64,000 bases of DNA, from contig CAWATZ010000013.1 in NCBI GenBank assembly GCA_963784995.1, forward strand, positions 1,302,001 to 1,366,000. Reading direction: 5' to 3'. The translations under genes and the position numbers were made by a program. The notes beneath the pieces were generated by a model that saw only the letters and a program-made list of their open reading frames with translations, did not search any database and had not been told where the DNA came from. This document shows positions 36,701-43,552 of the stretch, piece by piece. This DNA is from CAWATZ01 sp963784995. GTDB lineage: Bacteria; Planctomycetota; Planctomycetia; Gemmatales; Gemmataceae. Numbering within the stretch: the stretch's first letter is position 1; every line of letters begins with the position of its first letter.

Positions 36701-37728
36701 TCCAACGATCAACTGTGCTGAATCAACCTGAATTGAACTCAATTCGTGGGAAGATTCGAGAAGCGCTTGATCGGCTTGAGGCTGATGCGAAGAATCGACG
36801 CAGAGACTTCAGCACTCCACGCTGCTACTTTGCCATGAAACTGCTTGAGTTAGCAGTACTCGAAGATTGTTTGCCATCGGCGCAAGACGAAGCAGTTGCT
36901 GCTGCGAAGTTCAAGAATTCAATGCCTAAGATAGGACCTACTCCCGACAGCTATGACGGAATCATTGCGAGAAGAGATGAACGTCAACACGAGTACGACG
37001 ATCTCAATCGCGATGGCAAGTGGTATGTGGCCTTGGGATATTGGCTTTATTATTGCGCCGAAGACTTTGGCATGCCAGGGACAGGATTCTGGGATTCAAA
37101 GTTGGCCCCTGCGCTCGCAGGCTTCGCTACGTTGGCTGAGGCAGACAACATCGCTGCCGCTAGGCAAGCTGATGCAGCGATGTTTAAGCAGTATGATGCT
37201 GCAAGGCCACAGTTGTTGCCGAATACTATTCAAGCAAGTCAACCAATCACTAACCCTAACAGGATGTTGGAGTATAAACCGGGATCTAGGACTTTGAACC
37301 TTGGTTCAGGTGATAATCCAATGCCTGGAGCCACCAATGTGGATGTTAGGAAACTTCCTGGTGTCGATGTTGTAACTACGGCGGGAGCGCCTCTCCCCTT
37401 TGGGAAGGGGTTTTTCAATGAAGCTGTAGTGGTCAACCCGAGGGAAGTGGAAGGTTCAAACTTCGATGTTCTTGGCTTGACAGCACCGGTGTTACAGAAG
37501 GGTGGTAAACTCTTCATCGTTGGGCAGAAGTCCAATTGGATTCTTCGCCAGATCAAGAATATGTCGGAAAAGGACCTTACCAAAGCTGGGTTTAAACGAT
37601 TAACCACTGAAGGTCAAGTCGCACCAGTTGACGCTAGGTTCATATTCGGACAAGCTAAGAGAATTGATGGAAACACAATCGATCAGACTGCCTATCGTCA
37701 AATTATCCTTGAAAGAACGGGTGAATAA
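27625..37728 (+). CDS. RHS-repeat polymorphic toxin lacking leader and PKD region, methyltransferase-like tip (RHS2)
   Basis: The frame is open for 3,367 residues without a break. Similarity to RHS1 begins only near 27800 ('TSDPQQGYLTPIGEA', equivalent to 13735 in RHS1). The first 60 residues come from spacer DNA, so the real start is uncertain, and no signal sequence or LExLE motif is present. Three RHS N-terminal beta repeats (27830-28860), YD repeats, ten 279-bp double units, an RHS core almost identical to RHS1 (34560-36140, ending 'GRVYNPATGRWEELDP') and a unique tip follow. The lack of a leader suggests an orphan cassette that serves as a tip reservoir, or one expressed only after recombination with RHS1. 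It overlaps the next gene by one base (TAATG). Confidence 0.75.
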   Translation: MAPCAAGTLAMSLFCHSPGKPGQARSLTDNIARLRRRWQCGVPGLGPQREGPLLGDSLLRVQLQAQPISGEQLTSDPQQGYLTPIGEASVDLTQGAVQLSQPLDFGQSHGGIDASAALIYNSATVSGTPIIQLSLSTQAQSSIPSAIQVQLTFAGQTQPWVSFSTSGHQPGDAYLMAVQALTAITASGQYQWVALVRSLYPDLSNSTQSLHEDYTLSGTLQVVFNAADVAPVISVPVTIPSTGDLPPQVAIQLTFNNQTQGVIYLPSSAYYQGESFAVPVQAASPVPTTGNYNWSAVVVQGSSTTTPSGTVSVVVTGSQVMPTVQVPVTMPISAVLPSAVQVQITVGGQTEGWLSFDSTGYQPGQQYVLAVPVGLAESSGLYDWSALVQWDYADPSGDATFTTSGKVQALVNGLGSGWGLSPLNQLVITKGGVLWLTGSGQTRFFAGSDGQLSNPANDFGTMIQNADGSCSYTAKDQTVYQFTKAGLCTSVTYPTELSWSYDYDGFGRLIQVVAPDGGVSTFGYGGDGLLASITEPGGRTLAISHDTLGNLTSVIDVNGTTRTLGYNANSNLVASDQWEPWNTTFSYASSGLLTGVDLGSVQSYVIVSAAGQALGSTALLTSQLGVASITDGRSDTTLYVLDRLGRLTRETQPGGLTQSWQLDNAGDATSYTDALGQVTTSTYSDGDLLSVTNPDGSVETYSYDSVYHEVTSAPDGDGNVTLTTYDPNTGLMLTQTTAANTSQPETTTYTWAGGLMSTMTDGDGNVTDYSYNGQKQLVGQVTLSAAGVLLDDEAFTYDGNGYQSSQTVGATGPAPETTYTTYDARGQLLSTIDPTGATTSSTYAAAGDVVSSTDGRGVLTLFTFDAADEQIKQIADDNSAAPETSLTGYDPAGNVVSTTDPDGNVTTNVFDSDNRLVQTSTNDSNGVLKNTSSYTYDQDSNTLTSTDGDGNVTAYTYDSMSRVLTETVTDSSGKLISTVTHKYDKDGNELAGTDGNWETTTRTYDGNGNVLTETVKDAAGNVVSTMSQTYDQDNNVLTSTDGDNNVTAYTYDGEGRVLTETLTDASGTVISSSAFTYDLDGNTTKTTTGAGNVTTQTFDSDGNVLTEVVKDSSGNVISSVANSYDQDGNVLTSTDGDNNVTAYTYDDDGNVLTQTVTDASGNVISSLVNTYDEDGNQLTSTDMDGNVTTNVWDDNQLTSTVVKDSSGTVFSSVSYSYDKNNNILTQTDGDGNVTTNVWDDNQLMSTVVTDSSGNVISSVRYSYDENGNQLTSTSGDSNETIQGYENDQLIRTFVVDAGLNLVSTSGASYDKASNEVTSSDGDGNLTINTYDGGQLMRTVVTDPSNNVISSVAYTYDKDGNILTQTTGDGNVTTNTWDGDQLLRSVTKDADGNVISATGDTTYDDNGNILTSVDGVGNLTTNVWDGNQLKSTVVTDPNNKVISSVSYTYDKDGNILTQTTGDGNVTTNTWDGDQLVRTVTKDSSGNVISATGNTTYDDNGNILTSVDGVGNLTTNVWDGNQLKSTVVTDPSNNVISSVAYTYDPDGNILTQTTGDGNVTTNTWDGDQLLRSVTRDANGNVISATGDTTYDANGNILTSVDGVGNLTTNVWDGNQLKSTVVTDPNNKVISSVSYTYDKDGNILTQTTGDGNVTTNTWDGDQLLRTVTKDANGNVISATGNTTYDANGNILTSVDGVGNLTTNVWDGNQLKSTIVTDPAGNVISSVAYTYDLDGNILTQTTGDGNVTTNTWDGDQLVRTVTKDSSGNVISATGDTTYDDDGNILTSVDGVGNLTTNVWDGNQLKSTVVTDPAGNVISSVAYSYDPDGNVLTQTTGDGNVTTNTWDGDQLLRTVTKDAAGNVISATGAATYDDNGQILTSVDGVGNLTTNVWDGDQLKSTIVTDPSNNVISSVAYTYDPDGNILTQTTGDANVTTNTWDGDQLLRSVTKDANGNVISATGNSTYDDNGQILTSVDGVGNLTTNVWDGNQLKSTVVTDPSNNVISSVAYTYDPDGNILTQTTGDGNVTTNTWDGDQLLRSVTKDANGNVISATGDTTYDDNGQILTSVDGVGNLTTNVWDGNQLKSTVVTDPSNNVISSVAYTYDPDGNILTQTTGDGNVATNTWDGDQLLGTVTKDSSGNVISATGNTTYDAAGNILTSVDGDGNLTTNTWDGNQLKSTVVTDPSNKVISSVSYTYDEDGNIVTQTTGDGNVTTNTWDGDQLLRSVTKDANGNVISATGDTTYDAAGNILTSVDGDGNLTTNTWDGNQLVSTVVTDPSGNVTSSVAYTYDKDGNVLTQTTGDGNLTTNTWDGDQLTSTVVASASGVIASKVSYTYDRDGNRLTTTDGDNNVTTNTYDGNLVVKTVVTAANGTVVSVQAFAYDKDANQVSETDPDGRQIVSVYDGDRLVQQTWYNADGSVANVLTWTYDEDGNLVSASSNAGTYTMTYDSNRLVTQTSPSGVILTYTYDEDGNVTSIADSQGGLTTMTYDGNGQIASKTYQNGTTQLRVDYTYDEDGNVLTETRYSDLAGTNKVGFTQYTYDGNLVTSIVHEDGNGNVIASYSYTYDADSRLTSERENGVTTNYSYDAAGELTQAGSKSYSYDLNGNPTNSGDVIGPDNQLVSDGMWNYTYDAAGNLIGKTNIADGTNWIYGYDASNQMTSAVEKDASGTVIVSASYTYDVFGNRISDTVTQDGTTTTTQYVYTADATLYATTDSSGNVQTRYISDVQGPDNWEAQVTSTGVQVLLPDRQGTVQVVTGITGTVLDALTYDEEGNIVSQTAASLQPLVAFQGMLFDATTSQYVVAHGAIGRVYNPATGRWEELDPGQQGTNWYEGMGNAATDYTDPTGRDLFAKGLDTARRSIKWLEGKEIDASYKKLDDQGETIPGPKNSYLYQIKVGPSQIARALDLRNAAAAGSYEGFLYHAATSDAYQAVEWIDSKGKWNIQSFDTKKLTLAQQTEVVYNNLKLGFTFRSIAQSGKYDDQALSAAFLKTNYDWQKAQLNNAPELDRPYLAGNEFQLFFTRLEKITDRIQRSTVLNQPELNSIRGKIREALDRLEADAKNRRRDFSTPRCYFAMKLLELAVLEDCLPSAQDEAVAAAKFKNSMPKIGPTPDSYDGIIARRDERQHEYDDLNRDGKWYVALGYWLYYCAEDFGMPGTGFWDSKLAPALAGFATLAEADNIAAARQADAAMFKQYDAARPQLLPNTIQASQPITNPNRMLEYKPGSRTLNLGSGDNPMPGATNVDVRKLPGVDVVTTAGAPLPFGKGFFNEAVVVNPREVEGSNFDVLGLTAPVLQKGGKLFIVGQKSNWILRQIKNMSEKDLTKAGFKRLTTEGQVAPVDARFIFGQAKRIDGNTIDQTAYRQIILERTGE
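31630..34590 (+). repeat. Ten 279-bp double YD units inside RHS2
   Basis: ACCAGCGTGGA recurs at 31852, 32131, 32410, 32689, 32968, 33247, 33526, 33805, 34084 and 34363, exactly 279 bases apart. Each unit encodes 93 residues made of two YD halves: 'NLTTNVWDGNQLKSTVV' and 'NVTTNTWDGDQL'. This is a different higher-order repeat from the single 46-residue unit amplified in RHS1. No indels occur in it. Confidence 0.93.
36130..37728 (+). other. RHS2 C-terminal toxin tip with methyltransferase-like fold
   Basis: The tip begins after 'DPTGR' where RHS1 and RHS2 diverge. A mainly helical 380-residue part is followed by a C-terminal 150 residues resembling a class I S-adenosylmethionine-binding fold. 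'TLNLGSGDNPMPG' is motif I, 'NVDVRK' the acidic second strand, 'LPFGKGFFNEAVVVNPRE' covers the fourth strand region and 'LQKGGKLFIVG' the fifth. Rossmann methyltransferase-like domains are known among polymorphic toxin tips. Activity and target are unknown. The DNA has lower G+C than the RHS body. Confidence 0.6.
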
Positions 37729-38282
37729 TGAACAAATTCTCAGCTTATATTCTAACAGGGAAACTCTTCGATCAGCTTGACTACTCTGAAGCAGTCATCT
37801 GCTTAGACTATTCGTTGCTACACTTGCCGACCATACATGTAGGATTATGGGGCATTGTGTTCCACCTTAACCACTACCCGTTTTCTGATGGGCCTTTGCT
37901 CGACGATGGTGGGCGCATCATCGATATGGCATACCTTCCGGCGTGGTGTAAAATGACGTTTCATGAAGTTCATCAAGTCGATCTCCAACTTCGTCCTTAC
38001 CGACCGAGTTTTTCTGGGAGAGGGGATTTTGTTGCTTCTTCCACTGAGGAGCAAGCACTTAGACAAGTCTGGAAAACTACTGAACAACTATCTCTACAGG
38101 GAACCTATGACTTTGACTGTGTTCTTGAACATCCATATGGCTACTGCTCTTTGACGATCAACGCCAGTGGAATGGTCAAGTTGGCATTTCAGCGGGAACT
38201 CCTTGTGCCTTTCGCCAAGTACGAAGCTGACCCGACGAAATGTGGCTGGTGGTCGAATGGCAGGTTGCATGGTAGGATCTGA
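37728..38282 (+). CDS. Candidate immunity protein of the RHS2 tip
   Basis: 184 residues with no signal sequence. Its ATG shares one base with the toxin stop (TAATG), so the two are translationally coupled, the arrangement expected for a toxin and its immunity protein. It is rich in aromatic residues and beta-prone segments ('LPTIHVGLWGIVFHLNHYPF', 'YGYCSLTINASGMVKLAF'). I do not recognise the family. Lower G+C than the RHS body, like the tip it follows. The role is inferred from position only. Confidence 0.6.
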   Translation: MNKFSAYILTGKLFDQLDYSEAVICLDYSLLHLPTIHVGLWGIVFHLNHYPFSDGPLLDDGGRIIDMAYLPAWCKMTFHEVHQVDLQLRPYRPSFSGRGDFVASSTEEQALRQVWKTTEQLSLQGTYDFDCVLEHPYGYCSLTINASGMVKLAFQRELLVPFAKYEADPTKCGWWSNGRLHGRI

Positions 38283-38386
38283 TTCGTCCTGGTCCAAAAT
38301 GTGTGCGCAGTGTACTGACGTTGCCATTTGCCCCAAACAGGCTCTCCAATGGGGCAGTCGCCTGCCGTCCTTATTACCTCACCAAC

Positions 38387-38424
38387 AAAAGGTGTCAGGA
38401 GCCGCTTCACACAATCTTCACAAT
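38387..38424 (+). repeat. Solo REP-like sequence
   Basis: AAAAGGTGTCAGGAGCCGCT followed by TCACACAATCTTCACA. The same sequence flanks the RAYT transposase at 39346-39382 and, inverted, at 40172-40208. The motif GGTGTCAGGA is typical of sequences next to Y1/RAYT transposases. From 38283 to 38386 nothing else is recognised. Confidence 0.75.
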
Positions 38425-38790
38425 TCGACCAGAACGGGCCCGCATCTATTTATGCGAGGAGAACCTGGCCACAGGCCGTCCCCAGAGATACAATTGCCCT
38501 ACCTTCACAAGTCCTCCCGCGTGGAGAACCTTCGATCTTTGACAAGCGAGCGAAGTAAACGAGGAGTGACGGGGCACAGCCGCGCTCTCGGTCCGGTGAT
38601 CTCAGCAGCGGCCGTACCCCCGTCACCTCCTCCTACGCCGCTTCGTGCCAGGACGTGTCGCCGTGAGATGTTGGCACGGTGGCAATGTCGGTTTTTTGTC
38701 ATTCGTCAGGCAACGTGGGACACGCACGGTCGCTCGCTGACGACATTGCCAGGCTGCGGCGCCGTTGGCAATGTGGCATTGCTGGCCTGG
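38401..38790 (+). repeat. Inter-cassette spacer, copy 2
   Basis: Copy of 27365-27760 with the same gene order around it: immunity gene on the left, RHS/PKD cassette sequence on the right. The intron-like RNA is absent, so the left end runs straight from AAAAGGTGTCA into GGAGCCGCTTC. Three-box repeat boxes lie at 38681, 38745 and 38767. The stretch 38791-39058 is non-coding in all frames and looks decayed. Confidence 0.88.
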
Positions 38791-39058
38791 TTCCACTCCC
38801 TGATTCCCCGCGTCGCTGGGCGGTGTCAGCCACCCCGAAGACAGCAGCCTGTCCAGGCGTGCCTTCCGCTCAGCGCAGCCGCCCTGGCCCGGCAGTGCCT
38901 GAAAGCGTCTAACCATCCCGCTCGAATACCCTGGCAGGTGGCTGGCAGACAGCGGTCGGACAGCACCAGACGCTCGTGGGACAACCACGGACATGCTTGG
39001 ACTTCTCGGCCACAGCCGCACTTTTGGCAGGCAAGGCAGGCAGGCCTGCTGACGACGT

Positions 39059-39345
39059 GGCGGATCCTGGAGCGGTTCCAGCAGCGCCGTCACCGTCAGC
39101 GGCACGGGTGAGCATTCGGTCTACTTCGACAGCGTGGACAACGCCGGCAACGTCGAACGCCTGGAAATCGTTTCCTTTGGGATTGACAGCCTGAGCCTGG
39201 CCGGCTCGCTCCCAACGCTCTATGCCCAGCCGGGCATGGCCCTGCCCAACGTCGCCCTGGTCGATTTTGCCGACGCCGATCCGGCGGACACAAATGCCGA
39301 CTTCCAGGCCGCCATTACCTGGGGCGAGCAAGAAAAGGTGGCAAG
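39059..39345 (+). pseudogene. Remnant of a third PKD-type cassette
   Basis: One frame encodes 'AVTVSGTGEHSVYFDSVDNA', resembling Ig-like domains of the OmpL47 type, then 'LPTLYAQPGMALPNVALVDF' and 'ADFQAAITWGE'. The latter closely resembles RHS1 near 13120-13240 ('LPVLYAQPATALPPVGLLDF'). The sequence is cut off within a PKD repeat by the REP of the RAYT element. There is no start and no continuation on the other side of the element in this window. Confidence 0.75.
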
Positions 39346-40208
39346 AAAAGGTGTCAGGAGCCGTTTCACACAATCTTCACAATTCGATGCGGTAATTGGT
39401 TGACGCGGCGCCTGGCGCGGGATAGCCTCAGAGACATGGGAAGAGCGCCGCGAAGCTGTCCAGGCGGCTACGTCTACCACGTCCTGAACCGGGCCAACGC
39501 TCGTGCCACCCTGTTCCGCAAGGACGCCGACTATGCCGCCTTTCTGCGTGTGCTGGTTGAAACCCAGCAGCGTGCTCCCCTGCGCCTGCTGTCCTATTGC
39601 CTGATGCCCAACCATTGGCATCTGGTCGTCTGGCCGCAAGAGGACCACCAGGTCTCGCCTTTCTTGCACTGGCTGACGCTGACCCACACCCAGCGTTGGT
39701 TGGCCCATTATCACTGCGTCGGTTCCGGTCATCTCTATCAAGCCCGGTTCAAGTCGTTTCCCGTCGAGTGCGACGACCATTTGCTGATCCTGTGCCGCTA
39801 CGTTGCACGCAATGCTCTTCGCGCCGGACTGGTTCAGCGCCGAAGAGTGGCCCTGGAGCAGTCTCTGGCAGCGCCTTCATCCCGAGCGCCCGACGGAATT
39901 GCAACTGGCAGATTGGCCGGTGCCGATGCCGACGGCCTGGTCTGAGTGGGTCAACCAACCGCAGACCCTGGCGGAACTGACCGCCGTGCGGCACTGTGTG
40001 CAGCGGGGCCGACCTTACGGCACTCCCGCCTGGGTCGAGCAAACAGCCAGGTCGTTGCAGTTGACGGCAACCCTCCGTCCGCGCGGCCGTCCTCGCAAGA
40101 AACAAACCGCCAAAGGAGGACTGCTCCTTGAATAAACCAACCCGGAAGGCAATCGAATTGGGCTGCCTCAATGTGAAGATTGTGTGAAACGGCTCCTGAC
40201 ACCTTTTT
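39346..40208 (+). mobile_element. REP-flanked RAYT element (REPtron)
   Basis: REP sequence at 39346-39382 and its inverted copy at 40172-40208 enclose one Y1-type transposase gene, the usual layout of RAYT elements. It has inserted into the third cassette remnant. The transposase reading frame is broken, so this copy may be inactive, though the break could be a sequencing error. Confidence 0.82.
39436..40135 (+). pseudogene. REP-associated tyrosine transposase (RAYT, Y1/HUH), frameshifted
   Basis: Single-strand DNA transposase of the IS200/Y1 superfamily, about 232 residues when joined. ATG 39436 begins 'MGRAPRSCPGGYVYHVLNRA', the usual RAYT start. The HUH motif is 'NHWHLVVWP' (near 39610) and the catalytic-tyrosine helix region is 'HLYQARFKSFP...RYVARNALRAGL'. 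Near 39838 the frame changes: 'GLVQR' should continue as 'AEEWPWSSLWQRL', read one base on, through 'WVNQPQT' and 'LRPRGRPRKK' to TGA-free sequence ending in TAA at 40133-40135. A two-base loss in CGCGCC would explain it. RAYTs act on REP hairpins, and two REPs flank this gene. Confidence 0.82.
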
Positions 40209-40328
40209 CAGCCACGCGGCCCAGTCCCCAGTCTGTTCCAAAGCCGCGAGGACCGGCTGGCTGCCCGCGTGTCGTCCGCGTGCCCTCGGTCAGCAACGGC
40301 CCCGTTCCCCCCTTGCCCACCGGAACGC

Positions 40329-40358
40329 TTGACAGCGAGGGAAGAATGCCACTAGAGT
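40329..40358 (+). promoter_or_regulatory. Candidate sigma70-like promoter of the zinc-ribbon gene
   Basis: TTGACA at 40329-40334 and TAGAGT at 40353-40358 are 18 bases apart and lie about 45 bases before the ATG at 40403. The -10 matches the consensus at four of six positions. Between the RAYT element (ending 40208) and this point nothing else is seen. Confidence 0.35.
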
Positions 40359-40402
40359 GAAGACATTCACTGAGCTGTGCGCGACTCCGGGGGAAGCCCG
40401 CC

Positions 40403-43395
40403 ATGCCGCTGGTTTGCCGAAACTGTCACCGCGTCAATCCCGCTGACGCACTCTATTGCTACCATGACGGGGCGGTCCTCAATGGCCACCCCGGCGGCAG
40501 CGGTCCCGTCGCCGTCGGCGCCTGCCAGTTCCACAATCCCTTTGTCTTCCCCTCCGGCCGGCGCTGCCGCAGCTTCGACGAGCTGGTGCTGGCCTGCGAG
40601 TCGAGCTGGAGCGAGGCCCAGGACCTGCTGCGCCAGGGTTATCTCGAGAGCTTCCTGGGCGGCCTGGGCCGGGCGGACCTGGCCCGGACCGCCAAGCAGC
40701 TGGCCGGGTCGTCCGACCCCGAGCGGGCCCTGGACGAGTTCCTGTCCAAGCTGCCGGCCAGCACGCGCGAGCCGGCCCGGCTGGAAGTCCGGCCGCTGGA
40801 GGTCAACCTGGGCCTGCTCTCCCGCGACCAGGACCAGCGCATCACCCTGGACCTGGCCAACGCCGGCATGGGCCTGCTCTCCGGCAGCGTCAGCACCGAT
40901 TGCGACTGGCTCACCCTGGGCGACGGCGGCGGCAGCCCGCGCAAGCTGGTGCAGTTCCGCACCGAGATCAGCATTCCGGTCCGCGTCATCGCCAAGTGTC
41001 TGCGGGCGGGAGCCAAGAAACTCGAGGGCCGGCTCAACGTCGAAACCAACGGCGGCGGGGCCACGGTGGTCATCCGGGCCGAGGTGCCTGTCCAGCCGTT
41101 CCCCTCCGGCGTCCTGGCCGGGGCGAAGACGCCGCGCGAGCTGGCCTCCAAGGCCAAGCACAGCATCAAGGAGGCCGCCCCCTGCTTCGAGCGCGGCGAG
41201 ATCGAGCAGTGGTACGCCAGCAATGGCTGGACTTACCCCGTTGTCGGACCGTGCTTCTCCGGCATTCACGCCATTCAGCAGTTCTTCGAGGCGCTGGGTC
41301 TGGTGACGCCGCCGAAGGTGGAGATCAGCACGCGGACTGTTCACCTGGCCGGCAGCAGCGGCAATGCGCTCACCGAGGAGATCAAGGTCCAGGCCGAGGA
41401 GAAGAAACCGGTCTTCGCTCATGGCGTCAGCAACGCACCGTGGCTGACGGTGGGCAAGACCATCCTCGAAGGCCGGGTCGCGCGCATCCCGATCAGCGTG
41501 CCCGCGGTGCCGGCCCTGCCCGGGGAACGGCTCCAGGCCCGCGTGGACGTGACGGCCAACGGCAACCAGCGCTTCGCCGTCGAGGTGACCCTGAACATTG
41601 CCGGCACGCCTCGAGTCCGCGGTTGGGGCGCGGAGCCGGTCCTGGAACTGGCCGAGGCCGCCGCGATTCCGGTCTTGCCGGCGCCGCTCGTCGAGGTCAG
41701 CTACGCCGACATTGCTGACGAGCCGCCGGGTTTATCCCGGCGGGAAGACCGCCGGGATAAACCCGGCGGCTCGTCGAGCGCATCCGCCGCCCCCCCGGCG
41801 GCGATCCCCGTGGTGCCGTCCCTGGCCGACCTGTATGGCACCTCCGCTCCCGTGGCAACGGTGGTAGCGCTGTCCGACGGCACGGAGGAGGAGCCGGTGC
41901 TGGAGGTGATCCCGGTCCATCCGCGCTCCGCGCCTGGACCGGTGCTTGACGCGCTGCCGGTCGTCGAGGCGGTCGAGGAGGCCGGGCCGTCAAGCAAGAA
42001 GCCGTTCTGGGTCCATCTGCTGCCGCTGGGCATCCTGATGCTGTGTTTGCTGGTCACGCTGCTCCGCGACCTGGTGGTGTGGGCGTGGGGCCCGCCCATG
42101 GTGAGCAGCAGCGGCGAGCCGCTCGATCCGCGTCCGCGCATCACCCTCCGCTTCCACGACCAGGAAATGCGCATCACCATCGCGCGCAATTCCGGCGGCA
42201 TCAAGGCCGGGGGGGAAACGCGACAGACGTCCGGCCTGCCATCTGGGAGCCGAGCATGCGCTTTGGCCTGCTGATGCTCAACGAGCGCGACCGGACCGGC
42301 CAGCTCAAACGGCTCACCTATCAGGAACCCGGGACGACCAACAACACCGTGGTCAAGCTCGACGGGGAGGAATGGATCTTTGGCGAACGGCCCTTCCGGG
42401 AGGTGGACGGCCGCTCTGACGGCGACTGGCCCGGCCGGTGGCAGGATGGGCAGCGCGACGTTCGCCTGCCGGCAACGGCGTACAGCACCGAGGGCCGGCG
42501 CTCCACCTGGGTCTACGATGCCGTCCGCGTCGAGGTCACGCAGACCGTCGAGATCGTCCGCGGCTTGCAGTCCAACCTGCTCGATACCTGCCTGGTCCGC
42601 TATCGGCTGCACAACAACGACAATCGACCGCACCGCGTCGGCATTCGCTTCCTGCTCGACACCTACATCGGCGGCAACGACGGCGTGCCGTTCCTGGTCC
42701 CGGGAGCGAGCGCCCTCTGCTCGACCAGCCTGGACTTTTCCCGCAATCAGGTGCCGAATTTCATCCAGGCCCTGGAAAACGAAGACCTGGCTCATCCGGG
42801 CACGATCGCCCAGGTCGGTTTCCGGGTCGGCGGCGGTCTGGAGGCGCCCGAGCGGGTGACCCTGAGCGCCTGGCCCAGCCCTCAGCTGCGGCTCAAGGGC
42901 TTTGACGACCGCTGCAAGCAGGAGAAGACCCTGTGGGACGTGCCGGTGCTGAAGATCCACACCCTGGAGCCGGGCGACTCGGCCGTGACCATGTACTGGA
43001 ACGAGAAGGAACTGCGGCCCGGCCAGACGCGCGAGGTCGGGTTCAGCTACGGCCTGGGCAACGTCTCCGGCGGCGAGGGCCGGGGCAAGCTGGCCTTGAC
43101 GGTCGGGGGCTCGTTCGCCCCGCGCGGCGAGTTCACCGTGACCGCGTACGTCAGCAACCCGGTGCCCAGGCAGACCGTGACCCTGACCGTGCCGGCCGGC
43201 TTCGAGGTGATCGGGGGCAAGGAAGCGCAGCCGGTGCCGCTGCCGGACCTGGCCGTCTCGCGCAACAGTCCCGTGACCTGGAAGGTGCGCGGGCCGCGGC
43301 AGGAGGGGACGTACGTACTCAAGGTGGACTCCAGCACCGGGGTCTCCCAGACCGAGAAAGTGAAGATTCGGGCCCGAGGCATCTTTGGCGAGTGA
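40403..43395 (+). CDS. Zinc-ribbon, beta-sandwich membrane protein of unknown function, one frameshift
   Basis: About 997 residues joined. GGGGGAAG precedes ATG 40403 by 6 bases. The N-terminus is a zinc ribbon (C-x-x-C at residues 5-8, then a single C-Y-C-like 'YCYHDG'). Next come a helical region, two Ig-like beta domains ('LEVRPLEVNLGLLSRDQDQR' and 'VEISTRTVHLAGSSG'), a Pro/Ala-rich linker with a palindrome-encoded insert (41717-41775), a membrane helix 'LPLGILMLCLLVTLL' and a large C-terminal beta domain. A one-base indel in the G7 run at 42209-42215 separates the membrane part from the C-terminal 390 residues; 'KAGG' should run on to 'NATDVRPAIWEPSMRFGL'. The stop codon touches palindrome P3. 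I do not recognise the family. A sensor or scaffold role is possible, given the FHA and HEAT neighbours. Confidence 0.72.
41717..41775. repeat. Palindrome P4 inside a coding sequence (copy 1)
   Basis: 59 bases: GACGAGCCGCCGGGTTTATC and onwards pair with the inverse arm around a GAAGA loop. It is read in frame as 'DEPPGLSRREDRRDKPGGSS'. The same 59-base element in the same frame occurs at 44669-44727. Confidence 0.9.
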
Positions 43396-43529
43396 ACGAC
43401 CCCTGCCGGCTTGCCCGGCAGGTGAAGGAGGTCTTTGGCTAGAAACGGAGGAGAGAAAAACTCTTTGGCGCTCTGCCGTTCTAGCCAGTGACCTGCTTCA
43501 CCTGCCGGGCAAGCCGGCAGGGGTCGTTC
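43394..43529. repeat. Intergenic palindrome, family P3 (copy 1)
   Basis: Left arm GAACGACCCCTGCCGGCTTG through CCCGGCAGGTGAAG is matched in inverse at the right end. The inner part repeats AGGTC and CTAGCCA. It starts at the stop codon of the zinc-ribbon gene and ends 23 bases before the FHA gene. A nested multi-copy version lies at 46704-46982. Confidence 0.88.
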
Positions 43530-43552
43530 GCCGCGTTGCGGTGAGAAGACTG

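Noticed and set aside
38167..39111. Frame of 314 codons after the second immunity gene
   Set aside because: It crosses the end of the immunity gene, the REP and the duplicated spacer; no homology and no start signal.
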